Shown here: one piece after another, positions 47,660 through 60,559 of the stretch
Layout of the letters: each line of letters starts with the position of its first letter
How positions within the stretch are numbered: position 1 is the first letter of the stretch
Position numbers and translations under genes: made by a program
Notes under the pieces: generated by a model
The model's database searches: none
What the model was told of the DNA's origin: nothing
Seen by the model: only the letters and a program-made list of their open reading frames with translations
Source of the DNA: Pyrrhoderma lamaoense
Lineage: Eukaryota; Basidiomycota; Agaricomycetes; Hymenochaetales; Hymenochaetaceae
DNA: 64,000 nt
Assembly: GCA_002794735.1 (NCBI GenBank)
Contig: NBAZ01000024.1
Coordinates: 124,001-188,000 of the forward strand
Reading direction: 5' to 3'

Positions 47660-50600
47660 TTAAAGAGTTCCATTATTAGAGGGGAAACAATCATTCCATT
47701 GCTCATCGCGATAAATTGAAGAGTCTAAACTTGTTGAAAAGCGTGTGTTTATAGTACGTGGCCCGTATACGAGAGATTGACGGAGATCTGGAGGAATCCA
47801 TATCAATAAATTGCCATTGTTTCCAGTCAGCCATCCGTTATCTTCCAGATAGCACTTTCTCCCCTCTGAATCGAAGTTTATAGACCAAATATGGATTGTT
47901 CCATCTTTAGAACCTGAAGCTATTTTACTATGTTTACTATCAGACGTAGGAAAATCAGCTAAAGAGTTGACTTCCGATAAAACACGAGATTGAAAGAAGA
48001 GCTCGCCGGTTGATGCATCCCATACACAGATAGTTTTGTCCCAAGAACCTGAGATTATTCGTTTTCCGTCAAGAGAAAAGCACACTGAGTTGATCCTGTC
48101 ACTATGGCCTGTCATTGGGCCGAAAGCTGCTCGGCCAGTTTCACCATACCAAACTCGTATTGTTTTGTCATCAGAGCCAGAGACAATATATGATCCATCG
48201 CGAGAGTAAGCGACAGATCTAACTGAGTGAGAGTGCCCTTCAAGAATGAGCAGTAGACTGCCACCCGAGGAATTCCAAATACGGACAGTTTTATCGGTTG
48301 ATCCGGAGACAACTTTCTTTCCATCGGGAGAATAACAGACTGAACATACCCAGCTTTGATGCCCAATGAATGGCTCTTCTACCAGCGAGCCACTTTCAAT
48401 GTCCCATATTCGGATTGAATTGTCTTCAGATCCCGAAGCAAGATGAGAGCCATCTGGCGAAAATGCGAGTGAGAGAACCCAGCCAGTGTGACCATTGCAT
48501 ATAATGAATCCATCGTCGATCATATTCCAAATTCGTATTGATTTGTCCATTGACCCTGAAGCGAAGTGAATTTCATTGGATGAAAAAGCGACTGACGTCA
48601 CCCAATTAGAATGTCCTTTTAAAGGACCTTTGATCAATTCCCCACCCTCCGTATTCCAGATACATACAGATTTATCTTTGGAGCCAGAGATTAGAAACTT
48701 TCCCGTTTTAGGTGAAATCGCAATCGCTCTGATTGCTTCTGTTTGTCCCTTGAACCCAGAATCTGTTACTCCTTCCTCAACGTCCCAGACTCGTATCGTC
48801 CCATCACTTGACCCGGACGCAAAGTGCTTACTATCAGGCGCGAATACGACTGACAAGACGCTATCTGTATGGCCTTCGAATCTTTTTGGAGGAGCACTGC
48901 TGTCTTCTGCATCCCACATCCTTACTATTTTATCAAGGGATCCCGACAAGATATGTTTACCATCACTAGAGTACGCGACCGAGAATACCCAGCCCATACC
49001 GTCTTCAGTGAATGTACGTGATGCCTTTCCAGTCGACACTTTCCATACACAAATAGTGCCATCTCCCGATCCTGACACAATTTTGCGGCTGTCAGGAGAA
49101 AACGATAAGGAAGTGACTGTATCTGTGCTTCCTCTGAACAGGTAAGAGGCTATTTTTCTGCTTTGTACGTCCCAGACAGCAATAAAATCATCCGTTGATC
49201 CTGATGCAAGGTATCTCCCATTTGGTGAGAATATGACACTTTTCACCTCTTTCAAATGCATCCATAGCGGTTCTATAACTGGCTCGCCACTCTCAGCATC
49301 CCAGAGTCCAACAGTCTCATCATTAGAACCCGATGCTATATACTTCCCATTTCTGGTAAACGTGACAGAAGTGATTTCCTCTGAATGGCCTACAAGTGGG
49401 CCAAGAACACCTTCACCAGTGGCCGCATTCCATGTACGCACTGTCTGGTCCTCAGACCCCGACACAATATATTTCCCATCTGTAGAGTATGCAACGCTGG
49501 CGACAGACCTCGAATGTCCGCAAAGCGGTCCGAGAAATAGTCTACCGCTTACTACATCCCATACCTCAATGACACCTGCGTTTGATCCTGATGCAATTCT
49601 TTTACCATCAGGGTGGTATGAAATAGAAAGGACTGGATACCCAACATTTAATTGCTTGGTACATCCCATTCGGGCTTGTTACCAATATACTTGATGCGTG
49701 TCAGTGACTGAGCTCGCTTAGCGTAGTGTTCGGCGACGATGGAATCCTCCCTCATCAATGGGAGGAATGACATATACAAATGGGGGCTACTTTGGGAGAT
49801 GGGTTCGATAAATGTGAGGAGCTGATCGTAGGCATCTTGGAGAAAAGCCGACAGCTGTACGTGTTTGTCCTACGTGGACGTTAGTCATGGTCGCGAATGA
49901 GCTAATAAACAATAACTGAACTTACCCCTATCCAGGTAATAGCATTCTTGAGTGATAAAAGGACGGATGCATCCAACGAGTTAGTAAGACTGAGAGTCTC
50001 GATCCAATATAGCAACCGTTCGAACGCAAAAGTTTCAATTTGTTCGAGTAGATCTTCTGAGTAAGGGGCCTCTACTAGATGAGAAGCCCAATGGCGGCAA
50101 GCATACAACAGCGACGCAGATATATTGTCTTTAATACGCTTCTCAAGCCCGAGTACGTCCTTATTCAGCCTGTACGATGTTTCCAGATCACAGATGTTAA
50201 ATCTCAATATCTCCATCACTTTGAAGCATCGTTGAGAAATGTTTGCCTTCTCCCTTTCCTCATCAATAAACCATGCCCTTCCACATGCCTCTTCAGATAT
50301 CAGATAGTCATAGAGCGAAGTATGAAATAAGCGAACAGGCTGATTAGGTTCAAACGCGACTAATGAACGTAAACATTCAAGAATGCTTTGTGTCTCTCCA
50401 TTGTCAAGTCCCAACAAAGTATCAATAGACGTTATCGACAACTGTTCTTTTCCAAATAAAATAAGCGAAAATACTTTTGGGAAGTCTATCTTCATTGCAT
50501 CGTCCCAATCGAAAGAGGTTTCGAGTGCAGTCGTGTACAGATTATCGAGCGATAACGATTTTGTATTTACTAAACGAATCAGTTCACCTGCCTTATTCTG

Positions 50601-52745
50601 TTTCTTGCTTTCGATGAGCCGTATAGCCGTTGCCGCCCATATGAATAGACCACCTGCGGCGTCACCCAAGGCCTTTACACTTTCATCCCATGGCCAGCTT
50701 GGGTCCACTATTAATCTTCCCTTTACCTTCAAGTCACAAAGCTTGGTTTGGATGTACTTTAGAACATCACCCTTGGCATTGTCCGACTCGTGGTCTAGAT
50801 TTATGTGACGTATTTCCAATTGTTTGAGCTCTTCAGACGAGGCAATATCTTCTTCCGGTCTACTAGTGACAAGAAAGCGATAACAGAGAGGTAGCGTTTG
50901 TAGTTTCTCCTTTATCAGCCTGATATACGGCTCCCGCGCCTCTCTGCTTCCGCACTCGTCAAGGGCATCGAGGACGATGAGAATGTTGTCCTCTTTCTTC
51001 CCTTCCTCTGTTATCGCATGAAGCGGGTCGAATAGCAAGATCTCGAAGGCTCTTTCTGGTGTTGCACAGGTTATCTCATTCGCATCAAGCTGAATGTCTA
51101 TGGCATTGGCAGTTTTGTGGCATCGGCTAGCTAGGTCGTATGCAATAGTCCGGAAGATAAATGCAGGGTCGCTTTTATCCCTCAGGAAATACTGATGTGA
51201 ACCAAGCTGGCCCTTCCTCTGGTAATTTTCTGCAATTGTCGTAGCAATCGTACTCTTGCCTGTTCCAGCACGTCCAAGAATCATAAGAACATTAGGTGCA
51301 TTCGTATCTTGTATCCAATCTTCTATCTCTTCTAAGACCTCGACACGTGTCCCTTCTAGACATGTTTGGCGATTGTGTCCAATCTCATGCTTTGGCCGGA
51401 GCTTCTTTTCCAACTCTGCAGTAAATAACTAATTAAACATCTGAATACAAGGTCCCCAAGTTCTGAGCTTACCCGTTCTTTTTGCTCGTATTTGTGCCTC
51501 AATGATGCCCTGCCTCTCGAATGTCGATATCAGATCTGTCTTCAATCTTGCTAGTGTAGTCTCTAAGTCATTTATTACAGCGTTTTTGTTATGCAGTACT
51601 GAACGGACTAAAAACATCAACCAATCAACTCGCGAGCTAGGTCATACTTAAATATGACTCACCTAATAAGCTCTTTCGTGCGTATTCCTGTAGGAGAATG
51701 CCACATTGTATGATGAGCTCAAGCAGATTGGTGATGATCAAACGTAAGGAATCAGATGGGTTATTGAAAATGGATGTGTCCTTGATGACCAAGAATAAGC
51801 CCATCAGATTCTGTACGAGATCCCCAACCCGTTTATCAGTGTTGATTTGAGTAGCAATAACCTATGGAGATTAAGTATACGTTCTTTAATGACGTTGTAT
51901 ATTGAGACCCACGTTCAAGAATGCGGCTGTTATACACCATGTTAGCTTCAGATAGGGGCTTGCCTATGGTCCATCAAGTTATTCTAAATTGTGGTTATTA
52001 ATAAGTCCGAAGATGCTCACCTCTGCTATACTGTTTCCAAGCTCTATGAAAGCAGTGATAGTATAACCCACTTCCACCAACGATTGGAATATCTTGCTTT
52101 CAGCTACGCGCTTTGCTGTATCGAATATTGTATTGACCTTCTCCGCAAAGTTGCTATCACTGGAAGGGTGAATGTCCAAGAGGGCGTGCGCAAGATTTAC
52201 GAGAGTTAACTCAGCGTTCTTCATTTTATCCGATGGTTGAAGACACAAGAAAACTGTTTGCGACCCTGACTTTGATTGTAGAGAAATGCGAACATCTACA
52301 AGTATTTCATATTCATTAGCGTTTGCACAAGGGAGAATATTGTTTCATACCTTCTCCGCTCTCACTAAGTATCTCTTCCAGGGAGCATTCTCTACTTCCC
52401 ATGCTAGAGTCTAACAAAGCCTCCTTTATTAACTTAATAGTGAGTCTAGTCCCGTTGCCGGAGCATGTACTTGTTCGAAGAGGATCATTATAAGCTTCAA
52501 GGCTGAATCAAACAAATAGGGGTGAAGCGTACATAGGAAAAGTCTCGTTATACTGAGGTGGTAGTTCATTGATAGATCTTGTTCTACAGCTCTCATCTCC
52601 GAATGAGACTTTCACGTATAGATATGGTGCTTTTGATTTCCCGGGAACAGTTATATCAGATCTTGATACTAGAGGAGATAAACGGTAAACCATGGGCTTT
52701 TCGAGTATTGTAAAACTAACCTCGAAGGGTATAATATGATGTCAT
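47660..52745 (-). CDS. NLR-like C2-NACHT-WD40 protein, paralogue D (one frameshift)
   Basis: Start MTSYYTLRG (ATG 52745). C2 exons give LYVKVSFGDESCRTRSINE and CSGNGTRLTIKLIKEA, and exon 4 gives SLQSKSGSQTVFLCLQPSD. The linker holds NLETTLARLKTDL-like heptads. The NACHT exon (about 49927-51420) has Walker A GRAGTGKST and Walker B LIVLDALDECG. The WD40 exon ends at 47660 with 14 repeats, all open. One C is missing at 49671-49674 (AAGCCCGAATGGG against AAGCCCCGAATGG in paralogue F), just before the first WD repeat. As written, the gene would make a C2-NACHT protein without the propellers. All other junctions follow gene C. Confidence 0.83.
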
Positions 52746-52844
52746 GGTTAGAACTTTAGCTTGCTTAAAGCTGAAGGATATAACTAATGCGCACGAAAGG
52801 TAGAAAGCTGAGCTCGATAGAGAGAAAGAGAGTTGGGGCCAGCA

Positions 52845-52895
52845 ATATATACTTTACCTTAAAGCTGTTTCAGTGAAATCACTGGTTGATGGTAG
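52845..52895 (-). promoter_or_regulatory. Conserved NLR promoter module, gene D
   Basis: Plus-strand reading: CAATATATACT (TATA-like on the coding strand) near 52843-52853, a diverged ACCTTAAAGC (7 of 10) at 52856-52865, 12 bases, then ATCACTGGTTGATGGTAG at 52878-52895. Confidence 0.65.
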
Positions 52896-53379
52896 ATATA
52901 GAAACAGCTCGGGAGCTGTAAGTTATTTGGATCACAATGCTGTCAAGCCATTAAGGATGATCCCGTCTTGGAAGTGCTCAGATGGTGGTCCTGGAGAAAA
53001 CTGTGCTTATATCCATGCATCACAGAACGACATTTTATGATAATCACAATGAAGTGTCTATTGCTATGATGGAACTTGAAGTATCTTTCAGATATCTACT
53101 GTATTCACTGTCAAGTAGCCAGGATCAAACTTCCACCCAATCAAGCTCCTAGACCAACAAAACTTAAAGAGTATATGCTTTCCTTGGTATTAAATGTAAT
53201 CAGTATACTAGCAGTGCGGGATCAGGACACAGCTTGATCATTTCTCACTCCACTTGATCCTAGATCTCTTCCCACGCCACTGACAAGAGCACTATAACAC
53301 AGGAACTCAGAGCACAGGTCTGCTCGTGTAGAGTAATTTGTACCCACTTACATATTAATATTGTAGTAACCCTGTTACT

Positions 53380-54470
53380 AAGACTATACTTATTGCTTGA
53401 GCAAGACTTGTTTTCACTATCTCTTATACAGTCCCAGATGGAGTGTATCCTAATTCCAGTGTTACGGATCTATTTTACTGTGTTCAATTACCCACATTGT
53501 TCTATCAACTAGAGGCTGACCACTTTATAGACTTGCTGCAGTTATGAGTACAGCCAGGTATGAATAGTACATATACCCTTGTATTTTCAAGAGCTGTCGA
53601 GAGCGTACCGAGCCCAACAGAAGTGCCAAGCTCTACCTGCTATTGAACCCTAGCTCCAGATAATTTAGTTTCAGAGTGATAGTCAATTGAGAGAGAAAAG
53701 AAGATTCTTCATGGGATCCGCTAAGGTCTCCGAGTTCAGTCACGTTGCCATAAAAAATCCAAATCCATATCCTAGTTTTGAATCTTTAAGTCTATCCCGC
53801 TTTCTTGTTGCGTTTCTCATTCTTACTCCGATTGTGCTCTAACATATCCAATTTTGTTCTTTTTGCTTTGAACCACCATTATTTCAATGATTGTGAGAGT
53901 ATAAGGAGAGCTCGGACTCAGACAGACAGTGCTTTATTCGCATAAATCCATAAGATTGAAAATACTCACTAAGCAAGTGGTAATGGGGAGGAGTTACACT
54001 GTGTATACATGTTAGTGAATTGTACTTTAAGAATGTAATATTCTGAAGTGCAAAAAAAACATACAAAAGGTATAATACTGATATCTAGAAGACAATGATC
54101 CGAATCAGAAAGGAAGAGATTTAAGATAGTATTTTGTATTTTGCAATCAACTACACGTATAACTAAACAACAAGTCTACCTGTATAAACTCTAAGCTCCA
54201 GGGACACCCGGGATTGGGAACACTTGAGAACTCGTATGTGCTTTCGAAGATAATCCAAATTGAGAAAAGAGCTTTAAAGACGTGAAGAAAGTAGGGTTGA
54301 CTTCCTGGGTCTCAATGAAATAATGATGGTATAAGTCAGTGTCTATGTGTATGATAGTAAGCGAGAAAATAATTGTAGATAGCCAAAATAGTTAGCAAAA
54401 TTACGATACTGCGAGCAATGCGATGGAAAGGATAAGTACGGTTATTATCATAAGTAATAAATTTGTAACA
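53380..54470. repeat. Duplicated 3' flank of paralogue E
   Basis: Homologous to 28780-29880 (left of B) along its length, and in part to 61120-61815 (left of F). Shared blocks include TTTTCACTATCT, ACCGAGCCCAACAGAAGTG and GGGATTGGGAACACTTGAGA. Together with the genes this defines a larger duplication unit. Confidence 0.65.
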
Positions 54471-57400
54471 TTAGGCGGGAGCAGTATTTGAGAGAAAACA
54501 AGCAGCCCATTGATCACCTCTATAAACTGAAGTGTCCAAGCTAGTTGAGAAGCGTGTATTCAGAGTGCGAGGACCATATACGAGCGATTGACGGAGATCT
54601 GGGGAATCCACATAAGTAAATTACCGTTGTTTCCAGTCAACCAACCATCGTCTTCCAAACACCATTTATTTTCTTCTGATTCAACATTTATAGACCAGAC
54701 ATGAATTTCCCCACCCCAGGATCCAGAGGCAAATTTGATATATTTACTGTCAGACGAAGGGAAGGATGCGACAGAGTTGACATGTGATGAAACACGAGAC
54801 CGAAAGAAGAGGCCGCCAGTCGACGCGTTCCAAATACAGACAGCTTTGTCTTCTGATCCGGAGATTACCCACTTTCCGTCAAAGGAAAAGCACACTGAGT
54901 TAGTTCTGACCGCATGGCCTGTTGATATAACACACACTGCTTGTTCAGTTCCAGTGTTCCAGACTCGTATCGTTTCGTCATCAGATCCAGAGGCGATGTA
55001 TAGTCCATCGGGAGAGTAAGCGACGGAGTTGACCCAATTAGAATGACCTTCAAGAGTGGAAAGTAGACTGGCATTGGAAGCGTTCCAGATACAGACTGTA
55101 TTATCGACTGATCCAGAGACGATCTTCTTTCCGTCAGGAGAATAATGAACACAGTTGACACTGCCTGTGTGTCCAATGTGTGATTCTGCTGCCAGTGATC
55201 CACTCTCAATGTTCCATACTCGGATTGAATTGTCGTCAGAGCCTGAAGCAAGATGCTTTCCATCAGGAGAAAATGCGGCTGAGAGAACACACTCAGCGTG
55301 ACCGTTACAGGTGACGTAGTCGTTGTCGATCATATTCCATATTCGTATCAATCCGAATGATACCGAAGCGAAGTGATTCTCGTCAGGTGAAAATGCAACT
55401 GACTCCACCCAATTAGCAAATCCTTTGAAAGGACCTTTGATCAATTCTCCGTTCTCTGTATTCCAGACACACACCGTATCATCATCAGAGCCAGAAACGA
55501 GAAACACACCCGTTTCTGGTGAAATTGCAATCCTTCTGATTGCTTCTGCTTGTCCCCTGGACTCTGATTCTGATTCTGTCACTCCTCTTTCAACATCCCA
55601 GACTCGGAGCGTCCTATCCCTTGACCCAGAGGCAAAGTGCTTACAGTCAGGTGCGAACGCGACAGAATGAACCCAATCTGTATGGCCTTCAAATCTGGTT
55701 GGGGGAGCATTGCAGTCTTCCGCATTCCACATCCTTACTATGCGATCATTAGATCCCGACAAAATATGTTTGCCGTCACTAGAGTACGCAACCGAGTATA
55801 CCCAGCCCATGCCACCTCTAGAGAATGTACGCAATACATCGCCAGTCGACGCTTCCCATATACGTATAGTCCCATCCCATGACCCCGATGCAATTTTGTT
55901 GCTGTCTGGAGAAAACGACAAGGAGCTGACCGTTCTTGAGTGGACTTTGAATAGTTTAGAAACTATCTCTTTGCATTTTACGCTCCAGACGATGGTGGTC
56001 TCATCGTGTGATCCTGACGCAATATAGTGTCCATTGGGCGAGAATACGACACTTTTCACCTCACTTGAATGCCCTCTCAACGGATCTCCGACTGGTGCAC
56101 CACTCTCGGCATCCCACAGCCTAACAGTCTTATCATCAGAACCCGATGCTATACGCTTCCCGTCTCTAGAAAATGCAACAGAAGCAATCCCTTCTGAATG
56201 GCCAGTAAGTGGACCATAGGCACTCTCACCAGTGACCGCATTCCATACCCGCAACGTCTTATCCTCAGATCCCGATACAATATACTTCCCATCCGCAGAA
56301 TATGCAACACTCATGACTCTAAACGAATGCCCTTGAAGTGGACCTAGGAGTCGTCTACCACTCACTATATCCCATACCTCAATGTCACCCGCTTGTGATC
56401 CAGATGCAATTTGTTCACCATCAGGGGAATATGAGATAGCAATGATACTACTGGCAACATTTATCTGCATGGTACATGCCATTTTGGGCTTCTTGCCAAC
56501 ATACTCGACCCGTGTCAGTGATTGCGCTCGCTTGGCGTAGTGCTCAGCGACGATGGAGTCCTCTCTCATCAAGGGGAGGAAAGACATGTACAAATGAGGA
56601 CTACTTTGGGAGATAGGCTCGATGAATCTGAGGAGCTGATCATGAGCATCGCGGAGAAATGCAGGTAGTTGTACGTGCTTGTTCTATATGGATATTAGTT
56701 TGAGTCATGATTCAATCTAGAATCACTCACCCCTATCCAGGCGATGGCATCCTCGAACGATTGCAAAAGGGAATCGTATAATGAGCCTGTGAGGCTGAGG
56801 ACCTCAATCCAATACAGTAACCGGTTGAACGCAAAGGACTCAAGCTGTTTGCATAGATTCTCCGAATAAGGAATTTCCCGTAGATGGGAAGCCCAATGGC
56901 GACAGGCATATAGTAACGAGGCAGAGATGTTGTTTTTTACTTGCTGCTCCAGCCCAGGTACGTCCTTGTTGAGCCGGTAGGACGTCTCTAGATTACACAT
57001 ATTAAAATGAAGCTCTTCCATCACCTCGAAACATCGCTTCGTAATATAGAACTTCCCTTTACTCTCTTCAATAAACCAAGGCTTTTCCTGCGCTCCGTCC
57101 GAAGTAAGGTAATCGTATAGCGAGGTATGATACAAACGCACAGGCTGGCCAAAATCAAATGCTACTATCGAGCGTAATGAGTCGAGAATGCTCTGCGTAA
57201 CTCCATAATCACATCCTAGCATCTCATCGAAAGTCATGATCGGTAGCTGCTCTTTGCCGAACAAGATCAGTGAAAAGACCTTCAGGAATGCGGTTTTCAT
57301 CTCTTCATCCCAGTCAAGAGAGACTTCAAGGACAGTTGCGTACAAACTGTCGAGTGATAGAGATTTTATATGTATCAACCGCTTTAGCTCAGCTGCCTTA

Positions 57401-60322
57401 TTTCCCTTCCTACTTTCAATGAGTCGCACAGCCGTTGCAGCCCATATAAAAAGACCACCTGCAGCATCACCTAATATTTTCATATTATCTTCCCATGGCC
57501 ACTCAGGCTCTACCCTAATCCTGCCATCGTCCCTCAACTTCCCCAGCTCATAATTTATGTACTTCAGAACGTCGTCCTTTGCTTCTTGTGACTCGTGATT
57601 TATCCATTTACTGCGTAAACCCGGTTTATCTAGCGCTTCAGGCGTAGCAATGTCTTCTTCCGGCCTGGTAGTAATGAGGAAACGGTAGTTGGTAGGTAAT
57701 GTCTGTAGCTTCTCCTTGATCAGTCTGATGTAAGGCCTTCGGGCTGCCCTGTCTCCGCATTCATCTAACGCATCAAGAACAACAAGGACGTTCTCTCGTA
57801 CACCGTCCTTCACTATGGTATGGAGTGGTTCAAACAGTAGGATCTCGAAGGCTCTATCTGGTGTAACAGAATCAAGATCATTATTTTCAAGCTGTGTTCT
57901 GATAGCTTCAGCGAATGACTTGTTCCGTTTTGCTAATCCATATGCGATGGTACGAAAGATGAAAGAGGGATCACACTTCCCCTCAAAAAGTACTGATGCG
58001 AACCAAGCTGTTTTTTTTCTTTGATACGTTTCTGCGATTGTCGAGGCAATTGTACTTTTTCCTGCACCGGCGTGGCCGAGAATGAAGAATACATTTGGTG
58101 CACTTGTATCTCGCACCCATATCTCTATCTCTTCCAACAGTTCTGCCCGTGTCCCTTTCAGACACCTTCGACGCTCACGTCCACTCTCATTCTTTGGCTG
58201 AAGTTCTCTTTTCAACTCTATAACAAATAACTATCAGTTTATACCCATAATAGTAGGTACCAGGGTCAAGTCCCACTTTCTAATAGTTCTTCACCGATTT
58301 TTCCCCGTGCCTCAGTTCGAGTTTCAATGATCCCCTGCCGAATGAAGACTGCCTTGACTTCCTTCTTAAGGTTTTTCAGTCTAGCCTCGAGGTCCTCTAT
58401 CGCAGTCTTTTTGTTCTGCATCACGGCACGAACTGACACACACAACACACCAACCTTGTAAGTAATTAAAAGATACACATACTCTTTTAACTCACCTATA
58501 AAACTTTTCCTTGCATAGTCCTGTATATGATCATTGCACCTTGTGATATACTCGAGGATATCAGTGATGGCTAAGCGCAAGGAATCGGATGGATCGTCGA
58601 AAATAGAAATATCTTTGGTGATCAAAAACAAGTTCACTAGGTTCTTTACAAGGTCCTTGACTCGTTTATCAGTTCGGGGTTGGGCAGCAATGATCTACAA
58701 GAGCTAAATTTATCGATTGAGTATGTGTTTTAAACAGACTTACTTTCAAGAATGCTGTCGTTATGCACCATGCTAATCTAAGGTGTGGGCTTGCCTGTGT
58801 GTATTCAAGCCAACGTTAAGTATTGTTCAATACGCAATAAGAAAGTACTCACGTCTACTATGCTGTCACCGAACTCAACAAAAGCAGTGATTCTGTAACC
58901 AATACTCTCTAGAGATCGACATGTACCACTTTTTGATATGATCTTAGCTGTCTCGAAAATCGTGTTGACATTTTCCACGAAGTTATACCCATGTGAGGGA
59001 TGGACGCCAAGTAATAAACGAGCAAGATTGATGAGAGTTATCTCGGCATTCTTCATTTCATCGGATGGTTGTAGAGTCAAGAAGATTGAAATTTGTGGTC
59101 CGGACTTTGGTTGGACCAGTGTAGGACCAACTAAGTGTTTGGCTGGTCGTAGTGCATTTATAATGCACTTTCTAACTCGCCCGAGAAGTCCATTGCTACT
59201 ACTCGGCCGCGCGCCTCATTCATTTCTCTTACTATTAAGCTTCCCTTTCTACTCTTACTCGAGGGTAGGGTTCGTTTATACGACCCCCTCGTTTCTGATA
59301 GCTTAAACCCTTCGTCCAGTCGCATATAGTCACCTGGACGCCATGCCTTCCTTATTATCTAACCTTTATCTCGCGTTTGGCTATATAAGCCTCCAGACTT
59401 GAGGCCGTAGTTAATCAGTTAGTTCCCAGTTAATCCCCTGTCTATTCACCCCCCCCCCCCCCGAGTATCTCTCTACTAGTCTCCTGTACTCTTTATCTAC
59501 TACTCAGTTGCTTTATTAGGCTGCCCGGGCGCGCTTGTAACGCTCTGACCGTACTGCAAAGTCGCCCGGGCGGACTGAAATACATACACTTTTACCTCAA
59601 ACTACAGCCTCGGTCGGGGCTCTGTTCTATACGTTTCTACTACTTTTACTGGTCTGTGAAGTCTCAGCTCGCTTCAAGGTCTCTATCAGTCTCTACAGTC
59701 CGACCGAGATCTCGGCCGGACGGCCGAGGTCGAGTATCTCGCTATTTAGCCCCCAAATCTTAGCCTGAGCATCGTGTCTGGTGTAGGCAGACTCAAAACC
59801 CCACGTCCTCGCCACTAAATACGACACCAAGGTCAAAATCTGACCAAAAGTTTAGTTTTCACCAGAACGCAAACATCTTTTATATTTTAAGTGCCTTTTA
59901 TAGAAGCAATAGTGTTAAAGTTTACCTTCTCCATTTTCACTAAGCAACTCATCTAAAGAGCACTCCCTATTTCCGATACTACTATCTTTGAAGCCCTCCT
60001 TCATCAGTTTGATGTTAAATCTAGTAGACTTGCTTGAGCAGGTGCTTATTTAAAGAGCTATTATCAATTTCTATAAATAAATCAGACGGATATTGTGGGT
60101 GGCGTACATAGGGAATATCTCATTCCACTGAGGTGGTAGTTCATTGACAGATCTTGTTCTACAACTCTCATCCCCGAATGAGATTTTTACGTATAGGTCT
60201 GGTGCTTTTGATTTCCCGGGAACAGATACGTCCGATCGTGATACTAGTTGAGGGGAAATCAGCCAAAGAAAAATTATCTTGAGCACTCGTGACTTACCTC
60301 GAAGTATGTAATACGATTTCAT
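54471..60322 (-). pseudogene. NLR-like C2-NACHT-WD40, paralogue E, interrupted by an LTR
   Basis: Start MKSYYILRG (ATG 60322). C2 exons 2 and 3 are clean (LYVKISFGDESCRTRSVNE). Exon 4 is split by an LTR at 59120-59861; joined across the target-site repeat, it reads through in frame into KSGPQISIFLTLQPSD. The linker, NACHT exon (Walker A GHAGAGKST with Ala for Thr, Walker B LVVLDALDECG) and WD repeats follow. The NACHT exon has a compensated frameshift: an extra A in the run at 58011-58018 and a missing A near 57979, changing about eleven residues after Walker A. Another base is lost at 54601-54604 (CCCCC to CCCC), replacing the last 40 or so residues; the conserved stop is at 54471. A product starting at the Met codon around 59030-59075 is conceivable. 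Confidence 0.85.
59120..59861 (+). mobile_element. Solo LTR, long form, inserted in exon 4 of paralogue E
   Basis: Begins TGTAGGACCAACTAAG and ends GTTTAGTTTTCA, about 742 bases. It is flanked by ACCAG at 59115-59119 and ACCAG at 59861-59865 (five bases, or CCAG if the terminal CA is kept). It contains TATATAAG near 59384, a run of about 15 C at 59448-59462, and no open frame of note. Removing it with one target copy restores the exon. No internal retrotransposon genes are present, so this is a solo LTR left by recombination. Confidence 0.85.
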
Positions 60323-60426
60323 GGTACTCTGGCCTGCTTGAATGCTTAGGTATAACTTCAGAGTGCGAAGGGTAGAGGGCTGAGCTTAGTTGGAAAAAGA
60401 AGTCAGGGGCCAGCAATATCAGCTCT

Positions 60427-60466
60427 GCCTCAAGGCTGTCCAATGGAAATCACCGGTTAATGGTAA
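60427..60466 (-). promoter_or_regulatory. Conserved NLR promoter module, gene E
   Basis: GCCTCAAGGC at 60427-60436, 12 bases, ATCACCGGTTAATGGTAA at 60449-60466, about 105-145 bases upstream of the start codon. No clean TATA box (GATATT on the coding strand). Confidence 0.7.
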
Positions 60467-60559
60467 ATTTAGAAACGGCACGGGGTCTAGGAGTGATTGT
60501 GATCAAGTTACAGACCAGCGTATTTAGCTTGAGCCTGTCTTGGAATATCTTTGATGGTA

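Noticed and set aside
59384..59410. LTR segment TATATAAG followed by GACTTGAGGCC, resembling the NLR promoter arrangement
   Set aside because: Only about seven bases are shared with GCCTTGAGGC, the order of box and element differs, and the ATCACCGGTTGA block is missing.
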